Assembly (NCBI GenBank): GCA_036346225.1
Contig: JARFIW010000999.1
Span: 3,207,001-3,271,000 of the forward strand
Direction: 5' to 3'
Length of the DNA: 64,000 nt
From: Platerodrilus igneus
Taxonomy: Eukaryota; Arthropoda; Insecta; Coleoptera; Lycidae
In this document: in pieces, positions 43,361 to 54,231 of the stretch
Layout of the letters: each line of letters opens with the position of its first letter
How positions within the stretch are numbered: position 1 is the stretch's first letter
The notes under the pieces: generated by a model
The model's database searches: none
Seen by the model: the letters and a program-made list of their open reading frames with translations, nothing else
Told to the model about the DNA's origin: nothing
Made by a program: the position numbers and the translations under genes

Positions 43361-43676
43361 ATATTCACAAAATAGCATTGCAGTTGGTTGTAATGACGCT
43401 GTGATTAATACTGGTCTTAGAAGTGGTCTTATACAACTTATAGAAGTACAAATGAAAAAGCCACTGCAGTGATTCATTTGCTTACTCTACGCATAGGAAG
43501 TTCCACTGAGGCATATCTTGAGCACTTGCATGGATCCACAAGTGGTCTGCGATAGTTTGATGGACCTATTGGAAGAGCTTTACAAAAATGCAAAGATCGA
43601 CTGTTAGTTAAATTTAAGTAAAGTAAAAGCACCGATCTAAGTACATATCAGCAATATATTTTAGATATTTGCCAAT

Positions 43677-44232
43677 TGTTACATGCCAAACTGGTCATAT
43701 ATCATGTTTTAGGTTTAGAGATACATTTGTAGGTTAATTGCCACGTATTTTTGAAATGATACGGTAACTTCCACCGTTGCTGATAGTCGAGTCTGCGCAG
43801 AAGGAATGCGGATGTGCGCGAATAGAGGAAGCAACATTAAGCAACGAGACATGGACTGAACAACAAGTATCTAAGTGCGTGGTAATTTTTAAGAAAAAGG
43901 TATGTAGTTTTCCTTTACCTCACACTTCCGCTACCTCAATTCCTTCCAAACCTCTACGAGATGCAATAGAAGTTGAGTGACGGATAATAATGTGATGTTC
44001 AACACAGCGTAATCACGACAACCCTTAACCACGTGGTGGATCTTGAGATAAAGTTCTGAGATACACATCACGTAAGTAATTTGGATTTTACCTAAATTGT
44101 GTATGCAAATTGACTTAGACAGCGATTGCATCATCCGGTAAAAACGTGGTCTGTATATGTTATAACAATGGCGTTAGAGCCACGCCTAAAGTGTAAAAAT
44201 AGCGCGTAAATTGTAACGCGGTAAATGTAACA
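43677..44232 (+). mobile_element. Solo LTR, family A copy 6 (556 bp)
   Basis: Begins TGTTACATGCC and ends TGTAACA. The body is a diverged family-A LTR (GTCTGCGCAGAAGGAATGCG). Host-gene sequence resumes right after it. No clean 4-bp duplication (CAAT left, AGTG right), so one end may be altered. Confidence 0.75.
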
Positions 44233-44600
44233 AGTGATTGGTTGGGGAAATTGTTTTACTGGGTTAGAGAAACGTAATCTCGAAAAATTAAGTTGCTCTA
44301 GGTGGTTAACAACAGAAAATAAAATTTTGCGGTTATATGTGGCGTCTGATAGTCCTTCTGAAAATCTGGTTACTCTAGTAAGTCGTTTTAAAATTTTATG
44401 CACCAAAGGCAACGGCAATGTGGCTTCTAGGAAAATTACAATGTTCTTGCTGCCGGTAATTTGGAAGTATTTACGACAATTTCTAAGGTTACTACTAAGT
44501 ACTATCTTGGCCATGTAACGCCAGTGGTTTATTTGTTGATTCAGACAAAGAGTTTGCAATTCTATCTAATCTGACATTTTGCTGTGTAGTAATTAAGTAT

Positions 44601-45242
44601 ACGACCATATGCAAGCAATGCTTTTGCGATTTCTTACTTATTATACTTATACTACTTGGCTTAAATAAAAAGAATTCGCAATGCAAACATCAATGCACAT
44701 GATAGAGTTACAAAATGGTTACAAATTGCGGAATATAACAATAGAACAATTGCTATAATGTTTAGTTATGTATTGCTTTTAACAATTTTATTAATTTATT
44801 GCTGTGCACTATCATGACTTCAAAATATTTGAAAAGATGAGATTGAGGCATACATGAATATAACCATTTCGATAGAGAATTTGATTCCCTACACATGCCA
44901 ATGTTAGAAAAGAATGATGTTACAACCTTCACGGTCTCTGAGATGTTGGTTGCCCGTGTGGTGCCTTGTGCGCATGCATGTGTTGTAAGCCCTTGCTTGG
45001 GCAGTTCAGTTGCATTTAGACTCTTAAGACGCTGCTGCGTAGTTATAACTGTAACTCATTATTCTACGATACAGTCCACTACAATTATAATAAATACAGT
45101 TTTACACTTGTTGTTTATATCATTTATCAATCAGTCACAGCTGCAGTGAGAATTTCCATTCAGTGCTGTACGCATCAAATGATTTCCTGTAAAACTTGAG
45201 TTACAGTTGTTTCAAAATCTATGGCTTTGATACTTAATAGAG
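44601..45242. other. No gene seen
   Basis: May include the diverged 3' part of the decayed gene, but no block could be recognised. Confidence 0.45.
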
Positions 45243-45246
45243 AACG

Positions 45247-45963
45247 TGTTACGTGCCAAATTGGCCCTTAAACATTTTTTAGTTTAATTTTGATGTGCGG
45301 AAGTTTCGCGCCATAAATTCAAAAGACTCGGTGCGCGTATTTCCGTCACGTCAAAAGTGGGTTGGACGAATAACTTCGCGCCGACGCGTGAAAGACAAAA
45401 GTGGGGAGAAGTGTTTCCGTGAGGCTATGTAACGTGGCTTTTTTGCCTGAACCTTCGAGTGTAGTGGACGTGTTAGGTATCGTATCGTGTCTTATCTCTA
45501 GTATGTAGATTTCCCTTCTGTTTTTATCTTTGTTTGTCGTTCCTTATAAAACCTGATTCTGCCGCTCTCTACATATTAGGAAGAAGAAATTTGAAAGCCG
45601 CTTAGGGCGAACCGTACTGCACGACCCGGAGAACTAATTGGAGGCCATGCCCCGCTAGCAGTTCACGCCGGAGCACCATCTTTACACACTCCGGGATGGA
45701 GCCCTGAGATTTAGTCCAGCTATCTTGAAGCACGCTTGGCACTTCGTGGAAATCTGGACCTGTTTATGTGAGTACATTATAGTCATAATTGCTTCCTAAT
45801 TAAATTTAGATATGGCGTAATTGCGCAATTTAACTTGGGTATTGGTGACGTCATTGACAGATGGATGCGCCAAACCCTGTATAAGATTAGCGCTACCAAC
45901 TGCCGGTGGTGTCTAATAAACCGCGCTGGCGGTTTGGTAACTATGAACTGTGAAAATGTAAGA
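45247..45963 (+). mobile_element. Solo LTR, family C copy 3 (717 bp)
   Basis: Begins TGTTACGTGCC, ends AATGTAAGA, flanked by AACG at 45243-45246 and 45964-45967. Close to copy 1 in its first 150 bases (TTTCGCGCCATAAATTCAAA). Confidence 0.92.
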
Positions 45964-45967
45964 AACG

Positions 45968-47819
45968 TTTACTGAAAACTCTTGTAGGTAGTTTTAATTG
46001 AATAAAATTAATTTTCAAATATTTTAATAAACGCTTTCATGTCTTAAAAATACATTAAAATTGCATGTAACTCTTGAAAAGTTAATAAAATGTAGCTCAT
46101 GTGTCATTGTAAAGCTTGCCTTAAGAGGACTTCAAAATGTAGTAATATATTGAGTATGATTTCCCATTAAAAGCTTTTTTGCCAAAGAAGTGCTTCAGGC
46201 ACGCTTACAATACTCAAATTCCCAAAATCAAAAACTTTTTGTTCTACTTACGTGTATAACAAACTACTGTGATTTTCAACCAAACTTCGTTTGGTTAATG
46301 AGATGGTCTAGTCTGTCGGTCGGTCTGTCTGTCTGTCCGTTGCACGGTTCCCGTGATGTTACAAGACATATAATATATGATTCTTATCCAGTTTTTTACG
46401 CTGAATACGAATACGCTATTCACTTTTCGATATTTCAATTATTACTATTTATTATTTTCGCGTACAATTAAATTTCAAATATTTAACACAAAGGTAAGTA
46501 ATATTTGTTGAACTTAATGTCTAAGTTTGGTTGTGAGCCGTACATGCGGCTTAGATTTTTTTCTTGTATGTTGTCGATTACACATTACTTGATTTTAGTA
46601 ATTTTCCTCTTCAAAATCGCTTATTTACCTTACTTAATGAACGAAATAAAAAATAAACTCTAAAAGTCAAAATGTTTTTTATTATCACAACTCAAGCTTT
46701 ATATCTAAATATAATATTTTGCAGAAAAGAAACTAGAAAGAACAATCTTATAATGAATGCAACAATAAAATGTTCTGTTCTGACTTTGAAATTGTGAGCA
46801 GATAATAAGTACCTAACGCAATCTTAAAATTAATGAATTATTTACAATATATTTTATAGAAAACCCTAAGAAAGGTATAAAACAACAAATATTTCTAAAC
46901 TAAATAGCACCTATTAGAAATAACATTATAAAAATAAAATTAGAATAGTCATTAGTAATAACAATAAAATTGGTATTGACATAATAAGGAAATTTCTAAT
47001 ATAAATGTATCACCAAGAGGCAGGCACCTTTTTTTATAAATAACAATTTTATCTATTCTACCTTTATACACGTGTCGTTAATTTTATGCACAGTAGCTTA
47101 AGTGGGATGTTTGCCTCTGGCTTTACAAAATGTCTAAGAATTAAACTATGTAGAGGCAACTACGGCATGATTGTAATACACAGTGCATTATCATAGGGCA
47201 TTTTTACAAGATTGTTTGCCCTAAAATTTTTATTCTGTACACACAGCGATCATATTATTATCAATGAATACGTCTATAAAATTGATTATCAATGTTCTGT
47301 GCACGCAAACACTAAATATGGTGAAACAAGAAATTTCTGTATTTGTGTAAAATAATGTTCAAATAAATAGTAATATTGGTTGCAAAACTTAAAATTTATT
47401 TCATGCTATGCACAATTAAGTATCTCAAATTACATATTGCTTATCTTTTTTATTCAGATACTTTCGTTAATTGTTTGGTTTTTAAACTATTTCAAATTTC
47501 TACTAGATACTCTAAACGTGAAAACTTTTATTCACATTGATGTTGTACATTATTGATTTTTTATACAAGGCGAGTAGAAAGCCCTGGAATGGTCGAATAA
47601 TTTGATTATTTGAAAACTACTATTTTTCAAGTTTGGTATCGATGTTTTTCAAATTGATATATTTATTTATCACATTTTCAGTTTATCCTCACTTTCTGTT
47701 TAAAAGGAAATGCAACCAATTATAGTTTTTTAAATGGGACACCCATTAGTTTTATGTTTTGTCTGGGTGGAAAACGTCAAACATTGTGTTATTGTTATAA
47801 TTATCGTTAAGACTGTACG
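45968..47819. other. No gene seen; GTCT microsatellite near 46310-46340
   Basis: AT-rich, short frames only. The imperfect (GTCT)n/(GTCG)n run at about 46310-46340 is the only structured feature. Confidence 0.55.
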
Positions 47820-48104
47820 TATACAGGTTGTCCTACGAGGAACCCGACAAACTTCTAAGGTGGTTTCCTCTCATCAAAATAATGAAAAAAGTTCATATAA
47901 ACATACTTCCGGAAATGCTTTGTTAGTGAGTTACGGCTAGCGAAATATTTCGCCTGATTTTCTGGGAAAGGACGGAAATAAAGCCAAACTGTTTTTTTAT
48001 GGCGTTAAGTTAGGTGTTAAATTTATTGGATTTTATGTAAAATGAACTGAAAATTGAATAAAACATGTCCCAGATCACCCATATCTGAGATATCAGACAA
48101 AATA

Positions 48105-50368
48105 CAGTGGTACCTCGATATACGAGTGCCCTAAGATACGAGTGTTTTGAGATACGAGCCGCCGAGCGAGCGATATTTTGCTTTGAGATGAGATCAAGAT
48201 TTGAGATACGAGGAATCGCACACTCCGCTGTACACGACCCCAACATGCGGGCGCATGTTGGTGCCGTGTGCAGCATCTAACAGTTTCTCCCACCTCAGAC
48301 TACCTCAGTCTGTGTGCTTGTTTCTCTCGTTTTCGAAGCATTTTTGATAAGTTGGGTTTGCGTTTTTTGTTTTTTGTACATATATAAAACATTATCACAT
48401 TTATTTTTATAACCATGAGTCCAAAGAAGAAGATGATGTCTATTGAATTAAAGCGTGAAGTCATAGAAAAACATGAGCAAGGTGTGCGAGTAATTGACTT
48501 GGTGAGGATGTGCAGGCACAGTAAATCAATAATATGTACCGTGCTTAAACAGAAGGAGTTGATAAAGGGTATAACGCCAGCTAAGGGCGTTACAAGAATT
48601 TCTAAGCTCCGGACCTCTCTCCATCACAAGATGGGGTAACTATTGATGGTTTGGGTGACAGAGATGCAGCTTCAAGGAGGAACCTTAACACAAAGCATCA
48701 TATGTGAGAAAACACGAGCGATTTACGGTGATTTGCTGAAGCAGATCCCACACACTTCCACAAACGAGGAATTGGTAGACTCGTTTAAACCCAGTTGAAG
48801 CTGGTTTGATAACTTTAGGAAAAGGACCGGCATTCACTCCGTCGTCAAGCATGGTGAGGCAGCAAGTTCGGATGTGAAGGCAGATGAGGTTTACATCAAA
48901 ACGTTTTCTGAATTGATAGAAGCCAAAGGATACATCCCCCAGCAAGTCTTCAACTGTGACGAGACAGGGCTTTTCTGGAAAAAGATGCCGAATAGGACTT
49001 ACATAACGGCAGAGGAGAAGACGATGCCAGGTCACAAACCTATGAAGGATAGATTAACTCTAGCACTTTGCGCCAATGCGGGTGGCGACTGCAAAATCAA
49101 GCCTCTGCTAGTATACCATTCGGAAAATTCCAAAACCTTTAAGTCACATAAGATTTTAAAAGAAAAACTGCAAGTTATGTGAAGGGCAAATCTGAAGAGG
49201 TGGGTCACCAGGAAATTCTTTGTGGAGTGGATAAACCTGGTGTTTGGCCCTTCTGTTAAAGAATATTTACAAGAAAACAACCTACCCATGCAAGTCCTTC
49301 TCGTCCTCGACAATGCCCCTGCTCACCCACCAAATCTCGAAGATGATTTACTCGAAGAGTTCAAGTTTATAAAGGTTCTTTACCTACCACCTAACACCAC
49401 TCCTGTCCTGCACCCCATGGATCAGCAGATGATTTCTAATTTTAAGAAGTTGTACACCAAGCACATTTTTCGGCCCTGCTTTGAGGTGACGGAGAACACA
49501 AACCTTACCCTTTGAGAGATCTGGAAGGACCACTTTAACATCGTCATATGCCTAAAAATTATTGATCAGGCCTGGCTGGGTGTTACAATGAGGACCTTAA
49601 CGTCTGCATGGAAAAAGTCGTGGCCTGAGGCTATAGCTGAAAGGGCCTTTGAAGGTTTGGAACCCGAAATGTGAGTGGTAGAGGAGATTGTTTCTCTGGG
49701 AAAATCCATGGGTATGGGGGTGAATGAGACAGATGTCAACGAACTCGTCGAGGAACAGTCTCAGGAGCTCACAACCAAGGAGTTACACGATCTACATTTG
49801 CAGCAGCATACAGTGGTTCAACGAAAAATTAGTTTTGAAGAGGAGCCAGAGATGGAGGAGGTTATTTCTACAGAGATATAGAGGAGATCTTGGGAATGTG
49901 GGAGAAAGTTGTAGTTCGTGGATAAAAATCACCCCGAAAAAGTTGCAACTGGGCATGCATTGGAGTTGTTCAACGAAACTTGCCTAACACATTTCCGCAA
50001 TATCCTGATAGGGAGGAAGAAACAAACCTCCTTAGAGAGTTTTTTTAAACGATCTGCAGGTGAAAATGAGCAAAGCGTGACGGAAAAAGCGACGAAAATT
50101 AAGTGCTTCCATAAGCACTTAACTTTTTCTTTTATTATGTTTTTATAGAATATGTATTTGTTATTTATAAATAAATGTTTCTTCTTGTAAATACATTTTT
50201 CTTATTCAAAAACACTTACAAAAACAACTGAGGTGTTTTTTTGGGAGCTAGAACGGATTAATGGCATTTCAATTAATTTCAATGGGGAAAATTGCTTTGA
50301 GATACGAGCAATTTGACATACGAGCAAGGTTACGGAACGAATTAAACTCGTATGTCGAGGTACCACTG
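48105..50368 (+). mobile_element. Tigger/pogo-type DNA transposon, full length, decayed
   Basis: TIRs CAGTGGTACCTCGATATACG and the complement of CAGTGGTACCTCGACATACG at the two ends, with TA duplications at 48103-48104 and 50369-50370. Length 2264 bp, as usual for Tigger. It encodes one transposase in plus sense, broken by several stops. Subterminal GATACGAG strings repeat near both ends. Confidence 0.93.
48415..50148 (+). pseudogene. Tigger-like transposase, broken
   Basis: N-terminal CENP-B/psq-type helix-turn-helix (MSPKKKMMSIELKREVIEKH...VRVIDLVRM) at 48415-48639. Second DNA-binding part in broken frames to about 48850. DDE/D core: FNCDETGLFWKK (about 48952), LLVLDNAPAHPP (about 49303) and LHPMDQQM (about 49405) keep the three acidic residues. 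Stops at about 48639, 49182, 49515, 49674 and 49881, so no full protein is possible. When intact it would bind the TIRs and cut and paste the element at TA. It resembles jerky/Tigger-derived proteins, but decay and intact TIRs argue against a domesticated gene. Confidence 0.92.
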
Positions 50369-50906
50369 TACGCAAAATTTGGTCTCGAATACCATGCTTC
50401 ATTTAGATTTAAACTATATTAACTTCGTTAAATGGGTAATAAACACACAAACTTTTTAAACAAAACTTGTAGCGAATTTAATTCTGAAGAGCCAATAATA
50501 AACAAACACAAAGTTTAAAAAATTAATGTTTAATTAAATCAACACATACGAAAAATGACAGAAAATGCAATATCTGTTTATTAAATAAACGTTCTATGTA
50601 AAAACAAAACATTTTAATTGCTGATTCTTTTATTCCAATTTCCATACCTTACAAATGGTGTTCAAAATGATTTCCAGTTCATTTTACATAAAATCCAATA
50701 AATTCAACACCTAACTTAATGCCATAAAAAAATCAGTTTGGCTTTATTTCCGTCCTTTCCCAGAAAATCAGACGAACTATTTTGCTAGCCGTAACTCACT
50801 AACAAAGCATTTCCAGACATATGTTTATATGAACTTTTTTCAGTATTTTGATGAGAGGAAACCACCTTAGAAGTTTGTCGGGTTCCTCGTGGGACACCTT
50901 CTATAT

Positions 50907-51560
50907 CTATACTGCAGAAACTTTGTATTTATTCATTTGCACAAAATGAAGTAAAATAAAATACAAGATTTGTGGATGGAAATGATATAAGTATGTCTCT
51001 AACATCTCTACAAGAACTTTGAAGCAAAAATGTAGGATTTTGAAGCAAAACTCAAGAATGCGACAAGTGTCGCAGATGCTTGCTGAGTAATTCACAACCT
51101 TTTGTATCGTATATATTTTAGTTTTATTGGTCGTAGTTAAAAGATTAATGTGTAGCAGATTTTCCTTTTCTCTACCTCGAATAAGTTCAGCTACATGATA
51201 CCTATTCCCAGATACAAACCTACCTTGCGATTTCTCAAAATTTAAATTCGCTACAAAGCACACTGCTTCCACTTCATTTATTTCTAATGATAACAATATC
51301 TGTCGTTTAGCCTTTTGTCCTTGCACCTACGGCTACATCAATATTTGTTATCGCCAGCACAGAAGAATCCTGTAAAGCTATCAAAACTTCATAAGATTTA
51401 GTCGATATGGCACAAATATCACTGCCACATCTATTTACAGTTACAATTACTAGCTACTTTAGTACCGAAACCTCCTCTACATCCTCAGTACTCTCATCAT
51501 CACTCAACGACATCCGATTACTTTTACAGAAATGCGTAATGGAACATACTTCTATCATTC
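50907..51560 (-). pseudogene. Unrecognised decayed coding sequence
   Basis: A minus-strand frame of 139 codons (50907-51326) has no ATG start and is preceded by a stop, but an upstream frame (to about 51540) reads into it if one frameshift is allowed. Its composition (INEVEAVCFVANLNF, FVSGNRYHVAELIRGREKEN, VNYSASICDTCRI) looks protein-like rather than random. I do not recognise the family. Confidence 0.35.
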
Positions 51561-52149
51561 GTAGCAGATTCTTGCCCCTAAACACCCCTAATGGCAGAAT
51601 TATTACTTATAGGTTGTCTACCCTCACAGCGAATTACAACCCTGTGTTCCCTCTATCCTACATATAATTCCTATTCCTTTTATTACGCCAGATAAATCTT
51701 CCCCTGTTCTCTCTATTATAAGTTTTGCAAACAAACTTCTTAATACTAATTCTAATTACTTACTGCTTACCTTGTACTATATATTACTTTATTTTAGGTT
51801 TCGGTGGAATTAAAAATCAGCTTGCTGAATTCCTACCATTTGGTAATACCAATAAATTTTATTTTACGAATTTAACTAAATACAAAAATTTAAGTCATGT
51901 TATTTATTATTTTTGTATTTCTTTATTTTCTTTTCTCATTTTCCATAGAAACCAACTTCCATACCACTGCAGTTAGCCAATGCACTCTTATGTTATTACG
52001 GGGTCCCCGTCCCTTTAGGGTTAATCAAAATTTAATTACCTTCATGCTCATTTTACCTGTAACATTGGTTACAAAATATTCTTTAGAATTAAGTGGAGAT
52101 ATATATCTAAGCGTAAGCTTGTATATTTCCAATAAAAAAATATTTACGT
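51561..52149. other. No gene seen
   Basis: Short frames (51725, 51897) are low-complexity Phe/Tyr/Leu-rich translations. It could be the 3' end of a family-B element, but nothing shows it. Confidence 0.45.
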
Positions 52150-53182
52150 TGTTATGTTCATTTTCGGAAATAATTGGTTAGTTCATATACAACAATTTTT
52201 AACTCAAATCCCTTTTGCGTGTTTAAAATTGTATTGCAATTAATAATAAATATCCTATATATTTTACTTAATAAATCTTTCTGCTCATTAAAAAATAATA
52301 AATCTCCTTTCTAAGAATTCCTTAACGTGGAATTTACGTCTTTCTAAGTATCCAATAATTAATGCTGGTGTGTTTTCTCTTTTGAAAGAATTTGTCGAAA
52401 TTATTTCAATAAATTCGGGTTTTCCTGTTTTAGTTCCTTAACAACAAGATTACTTTGAGTTATTTAATATTCATTTTCTGTTCGAATAGCAACACGAAAA
52501 CATCCGTCCTGTTTTGCTTTGTTCCGTTTCTCGTTAGGCGAATTTCTGGCACGCATTATAGCGTGGTGGTATTTAGGGTTTTTATAAAACGGTACTTTTC
52601 GGCTTCAATAAATTAATTTATTGTTCGTAATTATTCTCGCTTCCTGCGGGGGACATGCTAATCCCTTGAGTTGTCACTTCTTCTTGTAATGGGAGACTAA
52701 ACGTGTTGTTCCTGGGCGTAGGCCTACCTACTCGCTGACGTGGACCAGCTACTGACTCAACCCCGACGTCAGCAACTCGAGGGTGAGTTTTTTTGTATTC
52801 TCTCGCTACTTACTTTAGAACCAGAACACCTGGGATTTTACCGTTTAAGTATCAGGCATTTCCAAATTTAATTCTTATATACGAAAATTATTGAACTATT
52901 TTGATATTTACTGCTCTTATATTAATGCTTTACTATTTGTTTTTGAATAACTGAAAATATACTACTTATTAATGTAAATATGGTTTAAAGACTTGCTGGC
53001 ATGTGTGAAAACGTTGTTGCCATTATATTTGTAAATATAGGTTAAGTTTAAATTTACGATGATCTAGAGCCGTGGTTTTTAGGGTTGCGTTTGGTTCTTT
53101 TTTAATAAATAATGTCAGGGGATAATTACCTAAAAACTACAGCTCACCATTTTCACGAGTAATTTTTTTAAATGTTTGGGGG
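52150..53182 (+). mobile_element. LTR, family B copy 1, 3'-truncated
   Basis: Begins TGTTATGTTCATTTTCGG and is co-linear with 59755-60762 with many small differences (shared CTGGCACGCATTATAGC, CTTCAATAAATTAATTTATT). Homology stops at GGGTTTCTCATAAT, so about the last 280 bases of the LTR are missing. Confidence 0.88.
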
Positions 53183-53607
53183 TTTCTCATAATAATAAAA
53201 AGATCTAAAACTTTTGTATTTACACTGCGTAGATGCATTGATACCTATTTGCTATTTTAAGATAACTTATATACCTGCATGAACAACGAAAAATTTTAGG
53301 CCATCAAAAGGTATTTCATAGAGAAATGGAGTAGGGGCTAGGATGGTCTGGGCCTTACTACCTGTTATTTTGTAGCAGCTTTAAACACCGTTAGCCAGTA
53401 TTCGAGATATTAGGTGTCTATGTTCGAGATACAGAGCAGTGAACAACATTGTTCATTAAAATACACATGCAGGCTGAGTGATTTTAAGAGCATTGTGACA
53501 AAATTTACTTTACAAGAAACTTTTGGAATCTACTTTTTGGAGTACTACTAGCAAGGTAAATATTGCCTGTATTTTAATCTGTATCAATCAGCTCTAAAAT
53601 AACAATA
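53183..53607. other. No gene seen
   Basis: Spacer between two LTRs. Confidence 0.5.
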
Positions 53608-54150
53608 TGTTACATGCCAAAATTGGCAATGTAGATTTTTAGATCTAGATTTAATTTGTAAATAAATTCCCGCGGATATTTTTTAATGGAACTTGTCAAC
53701 TTCCGTTATTCCGGACAGTCGCGTTTGCGCAGAGCGAATGGCAGAGTGCGCGCGGTGTTATAAGACGCCATTAAGCCACGAGACCTCAAGCCAAGAACAT
53801 CTACCTGTGTTGTGTGTGACTTTTTTTCGTTTTAGGGATGTAGGTTCCTTACCTTTCTTATCGTACCATTACCTGGTGTTCCTTCATTCCTCTACGAGTA
53901 GGGAAGAGACAGGAAGAACGGATTGGCAATTTGAAACTCAGCAATGGGGTAACCTAACCCACGAAACAAGATGGACCCTGAGCTCTAGCTACACAATACG
54001 ATCTATGTGAGTACTCTGTTTTACTTATTTTGTTAATGTAAATTGACCTTAAATATGCATGAAAATTTGACTATTGCATCATATTTAAAACGTGGTGATA
54101 GGTTTATAGCGATTACGTCGTCTACAGCAAATAGTAATTTTTTTTTTCAT
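53608..54150 (+). mobile_element. LTR, family A copy 7
   Basis: Begins TGTTACATGCCAAAATTGG and follows family A (CGTTTGCGCAGAGCGAATGG, GATGTAGGTTCCTTACC, AAGATGG, GTGAGTACT). The 3' end is not certain; the boundary given is approximate. The 105-codon frame at 53693 is LTR sequence. Confidence 0.75.
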
Positions 54151-54231
54151 AAATAGTATGTTTGACGTAATATAACCTACAAAATTAAAATCGAATGATA
54201 TTTTAGTACAATTTGATTTTGTCTTTTCAGA

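Larger units (their letters stand above)
41560..44600 (+). pseudogene. Decayed multi-copy gene of unknown function, split by two LTRs
   Basis: Plus-strand pieces in several frames: SNRRSERKMTIGGV (about 41775), VARALGHYEILNTAG..LQDIG (42155-42235), FNGRKDKTL (42365-42395) with GSIYLGHI (about 42460), then after a family-C LTR VGCNDAVINTGLRSG and KKPLQ.FICLLYA (43380-43475), then after a family-A LTR CSRWLTTENKILRLYVAS (44290-44345). The order of blocks resembles uncharacterised proteins I recall from arthropod and Hydra genomes, often in many copies; I know no function or name. Stops and frameshifts throughout. Its repetitive nature suggests a mobile-element protein, unproven. Confidence 0.55.
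47824..50900. mobile_element. Long-inverted-repeat element (about 0.8 kb) holding a Tigger transposon
   Basis: Arms 47824-48055 and 50671-50900 are reverse complements over about 230 bases with scattered differences (shared strings ACGAGGAACCCGACAAACTT, GGTGGTTTCCTCTCATCAAA, GGTGTTAAATTTATTGGAT). Outer ends read like ACAGGTTGTCC / GGTGTCCCAC, similar to the terminus style near the mariner-type fragment at 11432. No frame of its own, so a non-autonomous fold-back element. The outer target duplication is not clear. Confidence 0.8.

Noticed and set aside
44131..44559. 142-codon minus-strand frame
   Set aside because: Antisense of the decayed unknown gene, whose plus-strand motif CSRWLTTENKILRLYV is far more specific; part also covers an LTR end.
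53693..54010. 105-codon plus-strand frame
   Set aside because: Lies wholly inside a family-A LTR; other copies of the LTR do not keep the frame.
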